DNA of 64,000 nt from Eutypa lata (GCA_022661535.1 JAKULF010000020.1:467574-531573), one strand, 5' to 3'; positions 11,501 through 25,884 are shown, counted from the first letter of the stretch. Numbers and translations are program-made. Notes: generated from the letters alone by a model not told the origin.

Positions 11501-14389
11501 CGAATAAATCGATAATAACGAATAAACTTAACGAAGCCGTTAACGTTTTAATTATAAATATTACGAAAATAACGAATATATTAATATTATTATATAAACT
11601 TAATATTAAAAAAAAATATAATTAATAAAAAAAAAATTAATAAAAATAATTAACGAATATAAATAATTATAACGATGTTATATTATCGCGTCGTTAATTA
11701 AAATTTAAAAACTTTATTATAAAGCGATTAAAAAGTAAAATAAAAAAGTTTAAAAAGCGTAATAATAAAGTTAACGATGTATTTTTACGAAAATATTAAA
11801 TAATATAAAGAATTTATAAAACTTAAAAAAATAAACGAAATTATATAATATTTTTTTATATATAAACGTAAATATATCGTTATTAAAACGCGTCGAAAAA
11901 GATACGTTTTTAATTTTCGATTATAAAAATAAAGTTAAATTATTAATAAAAAGGTTTTTTTTTTAAATATTATCGATAAATTTATAAAATATATCGAAAA
12001 AATAATAAATTAATTCGAATTTAAAGCGTAAACGATGCTTAATTATTATAATAATTAACGCGAATAACGTAATAAAAATAATTAAATTAACGATATTTTA
12101 AAAAGCGTTAAAGTTAAATTAAGTTTTAATAAATTTATTAAAAATATACGGTTTTTTATTATAAATAATTTTAATAAAAATAATTAATATAAACTTTACG
12201 TTAAATTATTTCTTAAAGTATTTTCGTAACGTTATAATAACGATAATTTCGAAAATTAATAAAACGTTAATCGAAAAAACGATTTTTAATAAATAAAAGT
12301 TTATTACGTTATTAAATTTAATTAAAAAAGTAATAAAAACGATAATAATTAAACGTTTTATAATAATAATAATAAGATATTTATTATTATTAAACGAATA
12401 AATAAATAATAATAAAAGATTTATTAAATTAATAATTAAAATAATAATAAATATTATAAAAGCGGCGTAAACGTAAAGTAATATCGTTACGTTATTATAA
12501 TTAAACTTTTCCGGCGTTTTTAATATAATAAATTATTATAAATTATTATATAATTTATAAAAAAAGAAAATATTAAAATAATTATTAATATAATTATATA
12601 ATTATTTCGCCGGGCGAATAATATATATACGTTTCGATAAAAAAACGTTAACGAAGTTTTAAATTTAAATAAAAGTTTTATAAAAATTATTATTATTATC
12701 GATTTTTTTTATATTTTATTTAACGTTATTATATAAAAAGTTAATAAAAACGTATTCGTTATTTATTAACGTTAATTTTATTAATAATACGAATTTATTA
12801 ATATATTATAAAAATTTAATAATTAATTATTCGAAATTAAAAAAAATATAAATAATTTATTTTAATTAAATAAAACGTTACGATATATAATTTAATTTAA
12901 AAAAAATATATTTATATATTTATTATTAAAACGCGTTATATATTAATATTATATACGTTTTAAAAATACGATTATAATATTACAAAATAACGTAAAATTT
13001 TTAAAAATATTTTTAAATCGTAAATTTATATAAATAATTTATAAAATTAAATTAAATATAAAAATCGATATATAAAAATTAACGTTTATAAAGCTCGTTA
13101 TATTAACGTAAAAATATAACGTTATTTATATAAAAATGATTTATAATATAATAATTAAATTAATTATAAACTTTAAAATTATAATATAATATTTATTAAA
13201 TTAAAGCTTTAAGGAAATAATTATAATATTATAAAAAGAATAAAAAAAAATATTTACGTATCGTTATTAAAGCATATAAAAGCATTTTTTTTAAAAATAA
13301 TAAAAAACAAAATCGATATTTTTTTTATTAATTTATACTTTTCGAAAAAAGCCGTTAAAACGAAAATATATTATAAGTTTAACGATAAAACGTAACTTTT
13401 TCGTAATATATATAAAAAGATAATTATTTAATTAATATAAAAAAATATAACTTTAAAAATAATATAAATAAAAAAAGATTAAACTTAAAAATAATAAATA
13501 TACGTTATAAAATAATAACGTTTATATAATTAAAAAACGATAAAAATAAAGCGATAAATATTATAAAATAAATCGAATATATAAATTCGAATAATAACTT
13601 TAAAAAAATAATAAACGAAATAAACGAAGTAAATAAAAACGCGATTAATATAAAAGTAATATTATAAAATAAAAATAAAGCTCGATTAAATATTAAATAA
13701 TAAACTTTAAAAATATAAAAGTTTACGAAAATTTAAAGTATTATTTTTATTTTAATTTAAAACGAATAAAATTAAATTAAATAAATATTTTTTTAATCGA
13801 TATATTTTTAACGTATTATTATTACTTTATTATTATAATAACGATACGAAAACCTTTTATTATTTAATATTATATTACTCGTTATAAAAAAAACGTTATA
13901 AAATATCGTAAAATCGCGATAATTACGTTATAATTACGATTTCGTAATTATATTAAACGATCGTATTATAACGGAAATAATAATTATATAATGCTTAAAA
14001 ATCAAACGATTTAAAGAATTTAAAAAGATAAAAGAAATAAATAATAAAAGAAAAAGTTTAAAAAAATTATAAAACTTTAATTACGAAAACGTAATGCGTT
14101 ATATATATATTAAATGTATAATATAACTTTATATATTTATATAATTTAACGTTAAAATAAACGCGAATTAATTAAATTATTAAATAAAAAGTAATAAAAT
14201 AAAAGTAATAATATAACGATAACGTTATTATAAAAAAGCGAAAACGAAGCGTTTAAATTTTATTTAAATAATCGAGGTTTTTTAAACGAAGAAACTTTTA
14301 TAAATAAACCCGGTAATGTTAAGCCTTTAACTTTAATTAAAAAGTATTTATTTATATATAATAATTAAAAACGAAAAATTTTAATTATA

Positions 14390-14775
14390 AAAGTATTAAT
14401 TAAAAGTTTAATAATATTAAAAATAATTAAGATTTTAATAAATATTTTTTTAATCGTAACTTTAAATAATAAATAATATAAAAAATAAAATAAAATCTTT
14501 TTAAATATCGTTTTTAAAAAAAACGAATAAAAGATTATTTAAGATATAAAGAATTTAAAAAAAGAATTTACGTAAAAACGTAAATAAAATTAAGTTTGTA
14601 AATCTTTAAAAAATATTATTAATTAATATAATAAAAATTATAATAAAGTTTATATTATTATACTTTAAGTTATAAAAGTAACGAAATGTTTAATATATAA
14701 AGTTAATAATTATTCTTTATTATATTAATATATAAAGAAAAAAGTAAAGCTTTTATAAAACTTTTTTTTAAAAAT
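14390..14775. repeat. Dispersed repeat copy, inverted at 62641-63060
   Basis: The reverse complement of this stretch matches 62641-63060 nearly base for base over its central part, including agttttataaaagctttac. A shorter copy (30800-30978) lies in the same orientation as the 62-kb copy. Differences are mainly transitions. Confidence 0.65.
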
Positions 14776-15944
14776 ATTAATTTTTATTATTATATAATTT
14801 CGATAATAATATATTTTAAAAATTTATAATTTATTAAAACTTTAAACGATTTAAATATATCTTTTTAAGAATTATATTTATATTATATTTATTATTTTAT
14901 AAAATTTATTATATTATAATTAAATTAATTATTTACGACGTTAAAAAAGTTAAAAAATAATTAATTAAATAAAATATAAATTAATTTTTTTATTTTTCGT
15001 TATAAATGATATTTATTTATCGTTATTATTAACGAAAATAATAATAAATCGTATTATAAATTATTTTTATTATTTTTATTTATGTATTAAAATTAATAAT
15101 AACTTAATAAGAAAATTATTTTTTTAATTTAAATTTATTAAGTATTTTTATTATTATTTTATATATAATATTATTTAATTAATTTAATTATTATTATATA
15201 ATCATTATTCTTTAATTTCGAATTTATATATATATTATTATTTTTCTTTATTTTTTGTATTATTATTATTATTAATTTAATATTTTTATTATATATTTTA
15301 TAAAACGATTTATATATATACGATTTCGATATAAATCGCAATATAAACCTTAATATAAATTAAATATTTAAAACGTTTATAATAAAATCTTAAATTAAAA
15401 TAATTATTAAAAACAAAAACGATTATAATATAAATTTTTCGATTATATAAAAATTTTATATATTAATTAAATAAATATAAATATATTTATTAATATAAAT
15501 TAAAAAGCTTTTTATATATAAATTTATTAATTTAATATTTAATTTTATATATTTAATTTTATAAATTATCGTTATTAAAAATTAAAAATAATTAAATTAA
15601 TTTTAAAATTATAAAATTTAAAATTTAAGCTTTAAAGTTTATAAAACTTATTATAAAAAAATAAAACTTAATTTTTAAATTTTTAAATTTTTAAAAATAT
15701 TATTTTTAAAAATATTATTTAAAATTTAATTATATAAATATATATAATATAAATTAATATTAAAAGAAATAAAAAAAACTTATAATTTTTAATTATTATA
15801 ACAAAATAAAATACTTACATTTATATAAAAAAAGTTTTTTATGTTTATTTTAAAATATAATATATTATTATTTTTATACGATTATTTAATTTTTAATTTT
15901 TTTAATAATTAAATTAAAATAACTTTTAATTATATAAAAAGAAA

Positions 15945-16145
15945 TTATAATAAAATTTAAAATTAAACTTTATAATTATATACAACTTAATTATTTAAAT
16001 ATTTAAAATATTAATAATTTATATAATATTAATTTATTAATTTTTATATATAAAATATTTAAATTTAAAAATATTAAAATATAATTTAAAAAAATACGTT
16101 ATATTAATTTATATTATTATTTATTATAACGAATTATTAAATTTA
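15945..16145. repeat. Right LTR candidate
   Basis: Partner of 8345-8575. The runs tttttatatataaaatattt and tatattaatttatatt are shared with conserved order and spacing. Confidence 0.45.
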
Positions 16146-18109
16146 TATAAAAAAAACTTATAATTTAAATAATTTAAATAAATCTTTTTTTGTATTTTTA
16201 AAATAATTAATAAATTAAATTAATTATTAATTAAAAATATAATTTTTATTAAAATTTATTTAAAAAAATTAATTTTAACGATAATTATTTATTTCGTTAT
16301 AAATATTTATATATTTTAAAATCGTATTATTTTATATTTATTAATATTAAAAAAATTTAATTTAAAAGATTAATTAAATAAAATATAATTTTTTTTAAAA
16401 ATATAAAAAAAATTATTATATTAAATATTTAATATAAAAAAATATTTTTTTATATTTTTTAAATTATAATATATAAAACCTTTATAAAATTAAATATTTT
16501 TTAATTTAAAAAGTTTTATTTAATTATTTTTAAAATAAATTTAAATACGATTTTATTATTAAATTAATAAAAAATAAAAATAAAAAATGAATATTTAAAA
16601 CGTTAATAATAATTTTATATATAATAACGAAAAAGAAAAGATTTATTAAATATAAATATAATCGTTTAAAAAAAACGAATTTTAAATTATATATAAATAA
16701 TATTTTCGAAAAATATTTTAAAAATACAATTAAATTATATTAAATATAGTTTATTTTAAAAAAATATATTAATAAATTTAAAATTTAAAATTTAAATAAA
16801 AAATTTAAAATAATAATATAAATTTATTTTTATATATAAATAATATTTTTATTTAAAAAAAACGATATAATATTTTTTAAATTTGTTATAAAATATAAAA
16901 TATTTTAAAATATTTTAAAACGTATAAATTAATAATAATAATATTTAAAAATAATTCGTTATTAAAAATATTTATAAAAAAGTTATTTATAAAAAATTAT
17001 TAATTAAAAATTATTTATATTTATTTTATTAATAAATATAATATATAAATATTTAATAAATATTAAATAAATATTATAAAGAAATTATATTAATAAAAAA
17101 AATTAAAAATTTAAAAATTTATATATATTTTAATAAATTTATATAATAAAAAAATATTAATTATAACGAAATTATAATAATTAAAATTAAAATTATATTT
17201 TAATAAATTTTTATAATTTTTATAATTTTTATAATTTTATATAATTAATATATTATATAAATAAATTATATTATAACGTATTTTAATAATAAATTAAAAG
17301 AAATTTTATTTATAAAATTATTTTTATTATTTAAAAATTATTTAAATATATATTAAAAAATAAAATATAAATATTATTTAAATTATATTATTTAATTAAT
17401 AATTTTTTTAAATAAATTTAAATAAATTAATAAAATTTAATAAATACAAATAATTTTTTAAAACTTAATAAATTTTATAAATTTAATTTTAAATAAATAA
17501 AATTATAAATTTAAATATTTTTTATTTTTTAATATAAATAAAGAATTTTAATAAAAAGAATAATATTTTAAATATTTATATTATTAAATTAAATTCTATT
17601 AATAATATTTATTTAAATTAATAATAATATTTTAAAAGATTATTTTAAATATTAAATAAAAAATATATAAAATAATTAATTATTTTCTTTAAATATAAAT
17701 AATATATAATTTAAATTTTAAAAATATTTATTAAAAATAAAACGTTTAAATATCGTTTATATAAGGTTTATTTAAATTCGATTTATAAATAATTTATTAT
17801 TAATATTTATAAATTTTATTAAATTTTAAATAAAAAATATTTATTTTATAAATATAATAATGTAAATTTAAATTAATTAATTATAAATTATATTTTTTAT
17901 ATAAAAAGATTTTTTATTATATAAATTTTTAAATTTTAAATAATTATTATTTATTATATAATGAAAATTAAATATATAATTATAAATATTATAATAATAA
18001 TAAAAATGTATATTAAAAACTTTTATTAAAATTTTAATTTAATATTAAAAAAATTTATTATTTTATTAAAAAATAATATAAATATAATAAAAAGATAAAT
18101 AAAATTATA
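16146..18109. other. AT-saturated stretch, nothing identifiable
   Basis: Very few C or G. No frames, no RNA genes and no clear repeat partner found by eye. Confidence 0.6.
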
Positions 18110-18345
18110 ATATTAAAAAAATATTAATATATAAAATACGATTAAATATTATTAAAAAGTTTAATTTTATATTTATTATTAAATATAAAGATTTTTATTT
18201 AAATATTCGAAATAAATTAAGTTATAATTTTATAACTTTATTTATATATAATATAAGTTTTAAAAATTTATTAATTTTTAATAAATATTATATTTATTAT
18301 TATTATTATTTTATAATAAAATAATTATTATTTTAAAATAATCAT
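18110..18345. repeat. Terminal repeat of family G, copy 1
   Basis: Matches 19381-19600 directly and 49530-49690 inverted. Shared blocks include ttaattttatatttattatt and the segment ending in ttttaataaatattatattt. Confidence 0.55.
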
Positions 18346-19380
18346 TTTTTTATTAATATTTATTATTTATTAAAATATTTTTATAAATTAAATTTATTTA
18401 TAAATTAAAGATTTTAATCGAAATAATAATTTTATCGTTATTAATTAATACATTATTTTTATTTTTATTTTTAAGTAATCTTTTTATAAATAATCGTATT
18501 TTTTATATTTAAATAACGCGATTAATTATTTTTATTTTATTTAAATTTATTATTTTTAAAACTTTATAATATTAATTATTATTTTAATTTTAAAATTTAA
18601 TAACGAAATCGTTATATATTTAATTTATTTTTACATTTAATATTTATCGAATTAGTTTTTTAATCCTTAATTTTTAAATTATAATATTAATAATATTTTT
18701 ATTTAAAAAAATAATTATTATAAATTATTAATTTAAATTCGTTAATATTTTAATTTTAATAATACGTTAAATTAATCGTTTAAAATTAATAATATAATTT
18801 AAAATCGTTTATTTTTTATTTTATTTAATATATTGTAATTATATTTTTAATTTTAATTTTTATTTAATGTTAAAATTTTCGTATAATTATTTTAAAATTA
18901 TATATATTTTCGTTTTTTTTTTAATATTTATAATAATAATTAAAATGTTATCTTTAATATTATTAATAATAATACTTACGATTTTAACTTTATGAACTTT
19001 AATAAATTTATCGTTATAATAGTTTTAAAATTTAAAATTTATTAAAATTATTTAAAAAAATCTTTTATATTTTTTAATTATTATTATTTTATAATTAATT
19101 TTCGTTAATTATTTTGAAAATAAATTTAATTTAATTTAATTACGTAATTAACTTTATTAATTTCTTAATTTCGTTTTCGTTTTCTTATTATTTTTTATTT
19201 TATTTTCGTTAATTAATAATTACTTAATTTAATTTTATAACTTTTTAATTTATTATTTAATTTCTTTTAATATTATTATAAATCGTATTATTAATATATT
19301 ATTTTTTATAATAAACTTTTTTATTTCGAAAACATTTCATATTTATCGTTTTAAATACGTAAATTTTAAATATATTATTA

Positions 19381-19600
19381 AAAAAAATATTATTATATTA
19401 ATATATAAAATAAAATAAAATATTATTAAAAATTTTAATTTTATATTTATTATTAAATATAAAAATCTTTATTTAAATAATTAAAAGAAATTAAATTATA
19501 ATTTTATAATTTTATTTATAAATAATAAAAGTTTTAAAAATTAATTATTTTTTAATAAATATTATATTTACTTTTATTATTACTTTTTATTATTTTAATT
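19381..19600. repeat. Terminal repeat of family G, copy 2
   Basis: Direct partner of 18110-18345, with clear block order and few gaps. Confidence 0.55.
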
Positions 19601-20054
19601 ATTAATAAAAATGATATATATTAATCGATTATTATTATATACGTTAAAAGAGTAATAATAATTATATTAAAATTTAATAAATAATATTATTAAACCTTTT
19701 AATTAAAGTTTTTTTAACGAATTTATAACGAGTTTAAATTTAAAATTAATTTAAAAATAAATTTAAATAATAAAAATTATATTAATTAATAAATTAAATA
19801 AATTAATTAAATTAAAAAAAAATATTAAATATTAAATATTAAATATTCGTTAAAAAAAATATTATTATTTTTTAAATTTTATTTTATTATAAGATTTTTT
19901 TACGATTATTATATTTATTCGATTTAAAAACTTTTTTTAAACATTTAATTTAAAAAAGTAAAATAAATTTTAAATTAAATTAACTTTTATTAAATGAATT
20001 CGTTTTTATTAATTAATTTTTTTAATATTTATAATATATATATTACAATACGTA

Positions 20055-20743
20055 AATAAATATAAATCTCGAATAACTTTCGAAAAATAAGTTATATATT
20101 ATTATTTAAAAAAGTTTATATTAACTTAATTATAAACTTAAATTATATATTAATCCTTATACTTTAAAAATCGCACGTAATATTTTTAAACATTTTCGGT
20201 ATTTAACTTTTTATTATCATTATAAATCGCTATTAAAGCACTTTATTTGTTAATAATATAATATATATATAAAAATTAAAAAATTTTAAAAATTCATAAT
20301 ATATTATTTAATAATATCGTAAATTTTATAAATAAAATTAAAAACTTTATTAATAAATAATAATTTAATTAACTTATATATATATATATTAATAAAATTA
20401 TTAATATTGCGATATAAATAAAATAATTAATTAAATAATTAAATTACGAAAAAAAATATAAAAATTAAAAATTAAAATTTAATAATTTTATAATTTAATT
20501 TTATAATTTTTTTAAAATCTTTAAAAAATTAATCGTTTATAAAAGAAAACATATTATTAAATAAAATACTTTAATAATAATTTATAATAATAATAAAATA
20601 TTAAATATTAAAAATATTTAAAGGTTTTACGTACAATTTTTAAAATATATAATTTAATTTATAATTTAAATTAATATAAACTTTTTTAAATAATAATATA
20701 TATTTTATTTTTTAAAAATTATTTAAAATTAATATTTATTATA
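20055..20743. mobile_element. Foldback (long inverted repeat) element
   Basis: The reverse complement of about 20545-20743 matches about 20055-20260. The core block ttatttaaaaaagtttatat lies in the left arm near 20107, with its complement near 20685. Arms are close to 200 bases and the unpaired centre is near 280 bases. The left arm keeps more C and G (atcgcacgtaat against attgtacgtaaa). The structure fits a MITE or foldback transposon. No target-site duplication could be defined in this background. Confidence 0.6.
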
Positions 20744-21742
20744 GAAATTTATAAATAAAAATAAATAATTTAAAACTTTAAATACTTTTATTATTATTAA
20801 TTATTTTTAATTTAAAATTAAAATTTTTAAATTTAATATAATAAATTATAATTTATAATTTTTTTTTTATTAATTTTAAAAATTAAAAAAACAATTTTAA
20901 ATTTTATAAAAAATTATATTTTTTTATATTATAATAATAAATACAATTTTATCTTTATTTTTTAATTAAAAAATAATTAATAAAAATATTAAAAAATATT
21001 AAAAATTAATTATAAAATGTAAAACTTAATATAACTTTATATAAATTAAATTAAATTAATAATAATTTATTAAAATATAATGAATTTATTATTATTTTTA
21101 ATTATTCATCGTAAATATTAATTAAATAATATTATTATAATATCGTAATATTATTTAAATTATCGTAATATTATATATATATATAAATTATATTAAAAAT
21201 TATAATAAATTCGTTATATTAATATAAAAAAATGTTATTTAAATAATATTATTATTTAAAATAAAATAAATCGTATTTTTAAATATTTCTTTCGAAATAA
21301 TTACTTTAATTTAAATTTTATTTAATAATTTTATTTTTAAACGATTTTTTAATTTTATTTTATAAAAATTATAAGTTATTAAAATTATATTTAATAACGC
21401 TTTTATTATTAAAAAGTTTTTTAAAACTTTTACGAATGCCGTTATTATTACATTTAATATAACTTTAATAATAAATTTTTTTAATATTTACGAAATAATA
21501 ATTCTTTTCGAAAAAAGAAATTAAATAATAATTTAATTATTTTTTATAATATTAAATTTAAATTTAAATTTAAATTTATTAAATTTATTAAGATATATTT
21601 ATTTATTTTTATTTATTATTATACGAAATTTAATTCTTTTTATAAAATTTTATTATAATTATTATTATATATATTATTATAATTATACTTTATATAAATA
21701 TTTTTAAAAAAGATTACGAAATAATTTTAATAAAAATTTTTA
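20744..21742. other. AT-rich stretch, nothing identifiable
   Basis: Short A/T runs with a few CpG. No frame and no repeat partner recognised. Confidence 0.5.
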
Positions 21743-22819
21743 AATAACGTTTTAAACTTTAAATAAAAATAAAAATAATTCTTATTTTCGTACTTTTCGA
21801 TTTATTTATAACTTTACTTTAAATTCGGTTTAAAGTTATTACGATAACGTAATAATTATTATAAAAATAAATTTTAATAATTAATATATTCGAATATATT
21901 TATATTTATTTATATTTCTTTTTATATATTTTTTATAAAAATAACCTTAATTTTTAATATTACTTTTCGTTACTTTTCGATTATTAATTAAATTACTTCG
22001 TTTTTTTATTTCTTTTATAATCTTTTAACTTTAATTAAAATTAATTTTTTTATACTTAAAAAAGCTTTTTTAAATATTTATTTTCGTTTAGTTTTTTATT
22101 ATTATTTTTTAAAACCTTTATTATTTTTTAAAACATTTATTAATTATTTAAAAAGTTATATAAATAATTAAATTAATTATATAAATTAATTATATAAACA
22201 TAAACATATATTAATACGTTAGTTAATAATTTAATTAATACGATAAATTAAAGTATTATTAAATTATATTATATTATTAATTTATCGTTTATTTAAATTA
22301 ATAAAAATTATTATTAAACGAAGATATTTATTAAGTATTTTATTCGGTTCGTATAATAATAAAGTTATATCTTTTTAACGATTAAATATATTAAACGAGA
22401 TTTTTTTTCGAGCTTTTTAATAATATAATAAAAACTATTTATTATTAAAGGTTTTTATTTTAAATATAACTTAATAATTAATAATTTATTTATATACTTT
22501 AATTAAAGAATTAAAAATATTAATATTAAGCGATTATAATATATAAATAATATATAAAAAAAGATATAAAAACCGATTTTATTATTAATATAATATTTAA
22601 TAAAGTTATAAAATATATAATTTATATAATTATTAATAATTAACATTTAATATTCGCTTAAAGTTTAAAGCTTTATATAATAATTAAAATATTTTAATTA
22701 ATTAATTTATTAAAATTAATTTAAATAACGAAAATATTATTAATAAATTTATTAATTTAATTATATTATATACGTTACTTTTAAAAAATAATATATAACG
22801 AAAATAAAAAATTATTTAT
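21743..22819 (+). repeat. 1.1-kb dispersed repeat, copy 1
   Basis: Matches 32911-34068 in direct orientation from taacgttttaaacttt to the segment ending atatataacgaaaa. Identity is high by eye. Copy 2 carries an extra stretch of some tens of bases near 33500-33555 and keeps more C and G. Strand is given only as the shared orientation. Confidence 0.7.
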
Positions 22820-23059
22820 TATAAAACATAAATAATTATAAGTTTATAACGTAATTATTAAATAATAATAAAGTAATTTTAAAAAGTAAATATAATAAAT
22901 TACTTTTAATTAACGATTTTAATTAATTAAAAAAAGCTTTTTATATACTTTAACGCTTATAAGTCGTTACGTAATTATAAGTTATATATTTTAAATAATT
23001 ACATTTTTTATATTAAATATATTTCTTTATATTTTTTTTAAATTTTTAATTTTTAATAG

Positions 23060-24045
23060 TTTTATATATTATTTTAATCGAAGGTTATTTTATATTAAAT
23101 TTAAATTATTTAATTACGTTATTAATTACGTTATTAAATAATCGTTAAATACATCGGAAATACATATTTATTAAAAAAAAACGCTTCGAATTAATTAATT
23201 TTTAATTAAAAATTCATTTAATCTTTTATATTTAAGTTTAATTAAATGCATTTATTTCGAAAAAACTATATATAGTTTATAATTATAATTAATTAAGTGC
23301 ATTTTCTTTTTTTAATTTATATATTTAACGTTTTTCGATTTAACTTTATAAATTTATAAACTTATAAACTTATAAACTTATTAATTATCTTTTAAATTTA
23401 TTAGTTATTTTTTAAACTTATAAGTTATTTATAAATTTATAACTTTATAATTTATAAACTTATAATTTATAATTTATAACTTATAAACTTATAATTTATA
23501 AACTTATAAAATAACTTATAAAGTAACTTATAAACCTTTAAATCTTTAAATTTATAATTTATAAACTTAAATAATTTAAGTAATGTTATATTAATTATTT
23601 ATTTAATTATTAATTATTTAACTTTTAACTTAAATAATAATAACTTTAATTATTTACCTTTAAAATTAATTATATATAAATAAATAAAGTATAAATTTTT
23701 AATATAATAAGCTTATAATATAATAATTAAATTTATAAATATAATAATTATAATTTAAAGCTTTTAAGTTCGAATTTTATTTAATAAAGTATAAAATTAA
23801 AAACTTACTTTATAAATCACTTAACTTTTAATTAAATAATTTAAGTAATAATAAGATTTATAATATATAAATTTATAAACTTATAATTTATAAATTTATA
23901 AAACTTATATATATAAAAAAGCGTTATAATTTAAAAGTAAATCGTAATAATAATGTAAAATTTAATTATAAAATAATTTTCGATTAATTTTAATAATTTA
24001 ATCGCTTTATACGTAATTATAATTTTAATCGTAATATAACGTAAT
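23060..24045 (-). mobile_element. Composite T-family repeat, fully mutated copy
   Basis: The reverse complement of the unmutated copy (52243-53231) aligns here along its length: the tail block (23075-23165), the GATGCAC-type boxes (23250-23310), the minisatellite reduced to ataaact units (23340-23560), the second tRNA-like module (23685-23790) and the first (23925-24030). Nearly all differences are C-to-T or G-to-A with CpG retained. The alignment fades at the T-arm of the first tRNA-like module, so the leader module (52090-52242) is absent. Confidence 0.75.
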
Positions 24046-24340
24046 TTATACGTTATTTAATAATTTTAATATTTTAAGTTATTATTATAATTACTTTATA
24101 TATAATCTTTATTTAACGTTATTACGATATTTTTAAGCGATATTAAATATTTTAAGCGATAATTATTCGCTTTACGTTTATTTTTAAATTACGTTTTTTT
24201 AAAATAAATTATTATTATTTCTTTTAAAATTTATAATATTATTTTATTTCTTTTATAATGTCGTTTTTATTCGTCGTTTTTTCGTTATTTATTCCTTATT
24301 TTTCGTTAATTATAATAATATTTATTAAATATTTTAAATA

Positions 24341-25284
24341 ATAAAAATAAATGCTTTAAATATTCGAAAAATGCTTTAAATATTTAAAGTTTTAAAATTT
24401 ATATATAAAAGGATTATTACGTAATTATTAATAACTTAAACATTTATATAATTAAATATAATAACGAATATAATTATAATTATTATAAATTAAATAATAA
24501 TATATTATAATTACACTTTAATTTTTTATATAATAATAATTTTAAAAAATTATTAAAATATTTAATAATCATTTAAAAGCGTTTTAAGTTATAAAGGTTT
24601 AAAGACGTTATATTACGCCGCGTATCGTTATAAATAAATAATAATAAAAATTATTTAATTATAAATCGACGTAGCCATTATGGATTTTGTTTATTTACAT
24701 TGTTATTATCCTTTTTATTATTAAATTACTTTATTATTAATATCGAAACATTTTACTTAAAAGTTTAAAATTATTTAAAAATACTTAAGCGTAAAAAATA
24801 CGTTATATTTAACGAGCGAATATTATATTACGTATAATATAAAACGTTAAAGCCGAATTATCGTTACTTTAAAGAAATTTAAGTGTAAAAAAGAATACTC
24901 GTTTAATAAAATTATTAAACGTTATATTACGAATAATAAAAATCGTTAAAATATATTATTATTATTATTTCGAAGAATTTTTATATATAAATATAAAAGC
25001 ATTATATTGTTCGGTTAAAAATACTTATAAAATATAAATAACGATAAATTAAAATTAAAAATTTACGATAAAATAAATAAAAATATTAAATATTAAAAAA
25101 GAAATAAATAATAATAATAATAATAAACGAAATTAATAAAATTAATTTATATAATACGTACGTAATATTTAAAATTCGTTAATAAAATAATTAATAATAA
25201 TTATTAAATAAAATAAACTTTATTAAAATTATTAAAATAATAAAAATAATTATTATTAATAAATTATTATTATCGTTATTATTA

Positions 25285-25320
<36 letters not shown>

Positions 25321-25880
25321 ATTATTAATATTTATTTTATATATTAAAAATAAATCGTTATAATATATTATTAAAATATCGTATTTATAAAAAAAAAGTT
25401 AATTAAATAAATAAATAAATAAAAAACTTTAAAAATATATAAAATAATAAATTCGAAATAAATAAAAACGTTATTAATAAAATAAAAAACGACGTTAATA
25501 AATAAAAAAACGTTATCGTTAATATAAAGACGTTATTAATATATATAAATATAAATACGAATATAAAAAAAAATACGTTAAATAGTTTTAAAAAAATAAA
25601 ACAATCGTTAAAATAAATTTTACGATAATTTTACTTTTTTAAAATATAAAAGCGTATTAATAAATAAAATATATATAATACTTTAAATAATAAAAATAAA
25701 TACTTTAAATATTTAAAAAATGCTTTAAATATTTAAAATTTTAAAATTTATATATAAAAAAGTTATTATATAATTATTAATAACTTAAATATTTATGTAA
25801 TTAAATATAATAACGAATGTAATTATAATTATCGTAAAGTAAATAATAATATATTATAATTATATTTCGATTTTTTATAT
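24341..25880 (+). mobile_element. Short element bounded by 195-bp direct repeats (family R')
   Basis: Bases 24341-24535 and 25684-25880 match directly, with a shared block of two aaatgctttaaatatt-type units and then attattaataacttaaa. The interior is about 1.15 kb and includes a less mutated patch near 24600-24720. An (ATT)n run lies at about 25280-25318. Inverted copies of the terminal repeat lie at 50924-51085 and 51677-51850, again as a pair. The structure suggests a small LTR-like element. Confidence 0.5.
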
Positions 25881-25884
25881 TTTT

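Larger units (their letters stand above)
8345..16145. mobile_element. Probable LTR retrotransposon, mutated beyond translation
   Basis: Direct repeats at about 8345-8575 and 15945-16145 lie about 7.6 kb apart. The match is clearest at 8421-8482 versus 16022-16085, followed by a short gap and a second matching block. The interior (about 8600-15900) is denser in CpG and has fewer long A/T runs than its flanks, as expected of a former coding region, but every frame is full of stops. No reverse transcriptase or integrase motif could be read with certainty. Part of the interior (14390-14775) recurs inverted at 62641-63060 and partly at 30800-30978. Spacing fits an LTR element; class and strand are open. 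Confidence 0.45.
18110..19600 (-). mobile_element. Small LTR-like element (family G), mutated
   Basis: Direct repeats at about 18110-18345 and 19381-19600 flank an interior of about 1 kb. The reverse complement of the interior (about 18420-19310) matches 49900-50640 in order, with blocks such as aaaatcgtaaatattattat and atataacgatttcgtaat. It also matches 32200-32700. The element therefore lies opposite to the 49-kb copy. The interior may have been coding, but stops fill all frames. The small size suggests a non-autonomous LTR element. Confidence 0.5.

Noticed and set aside
12600..12800. Possible retroviral integrase core in the 8-16 kb element
   Set aside because: The local pattern was suggestive, but too many bases are mutated to read any catalytic residue.
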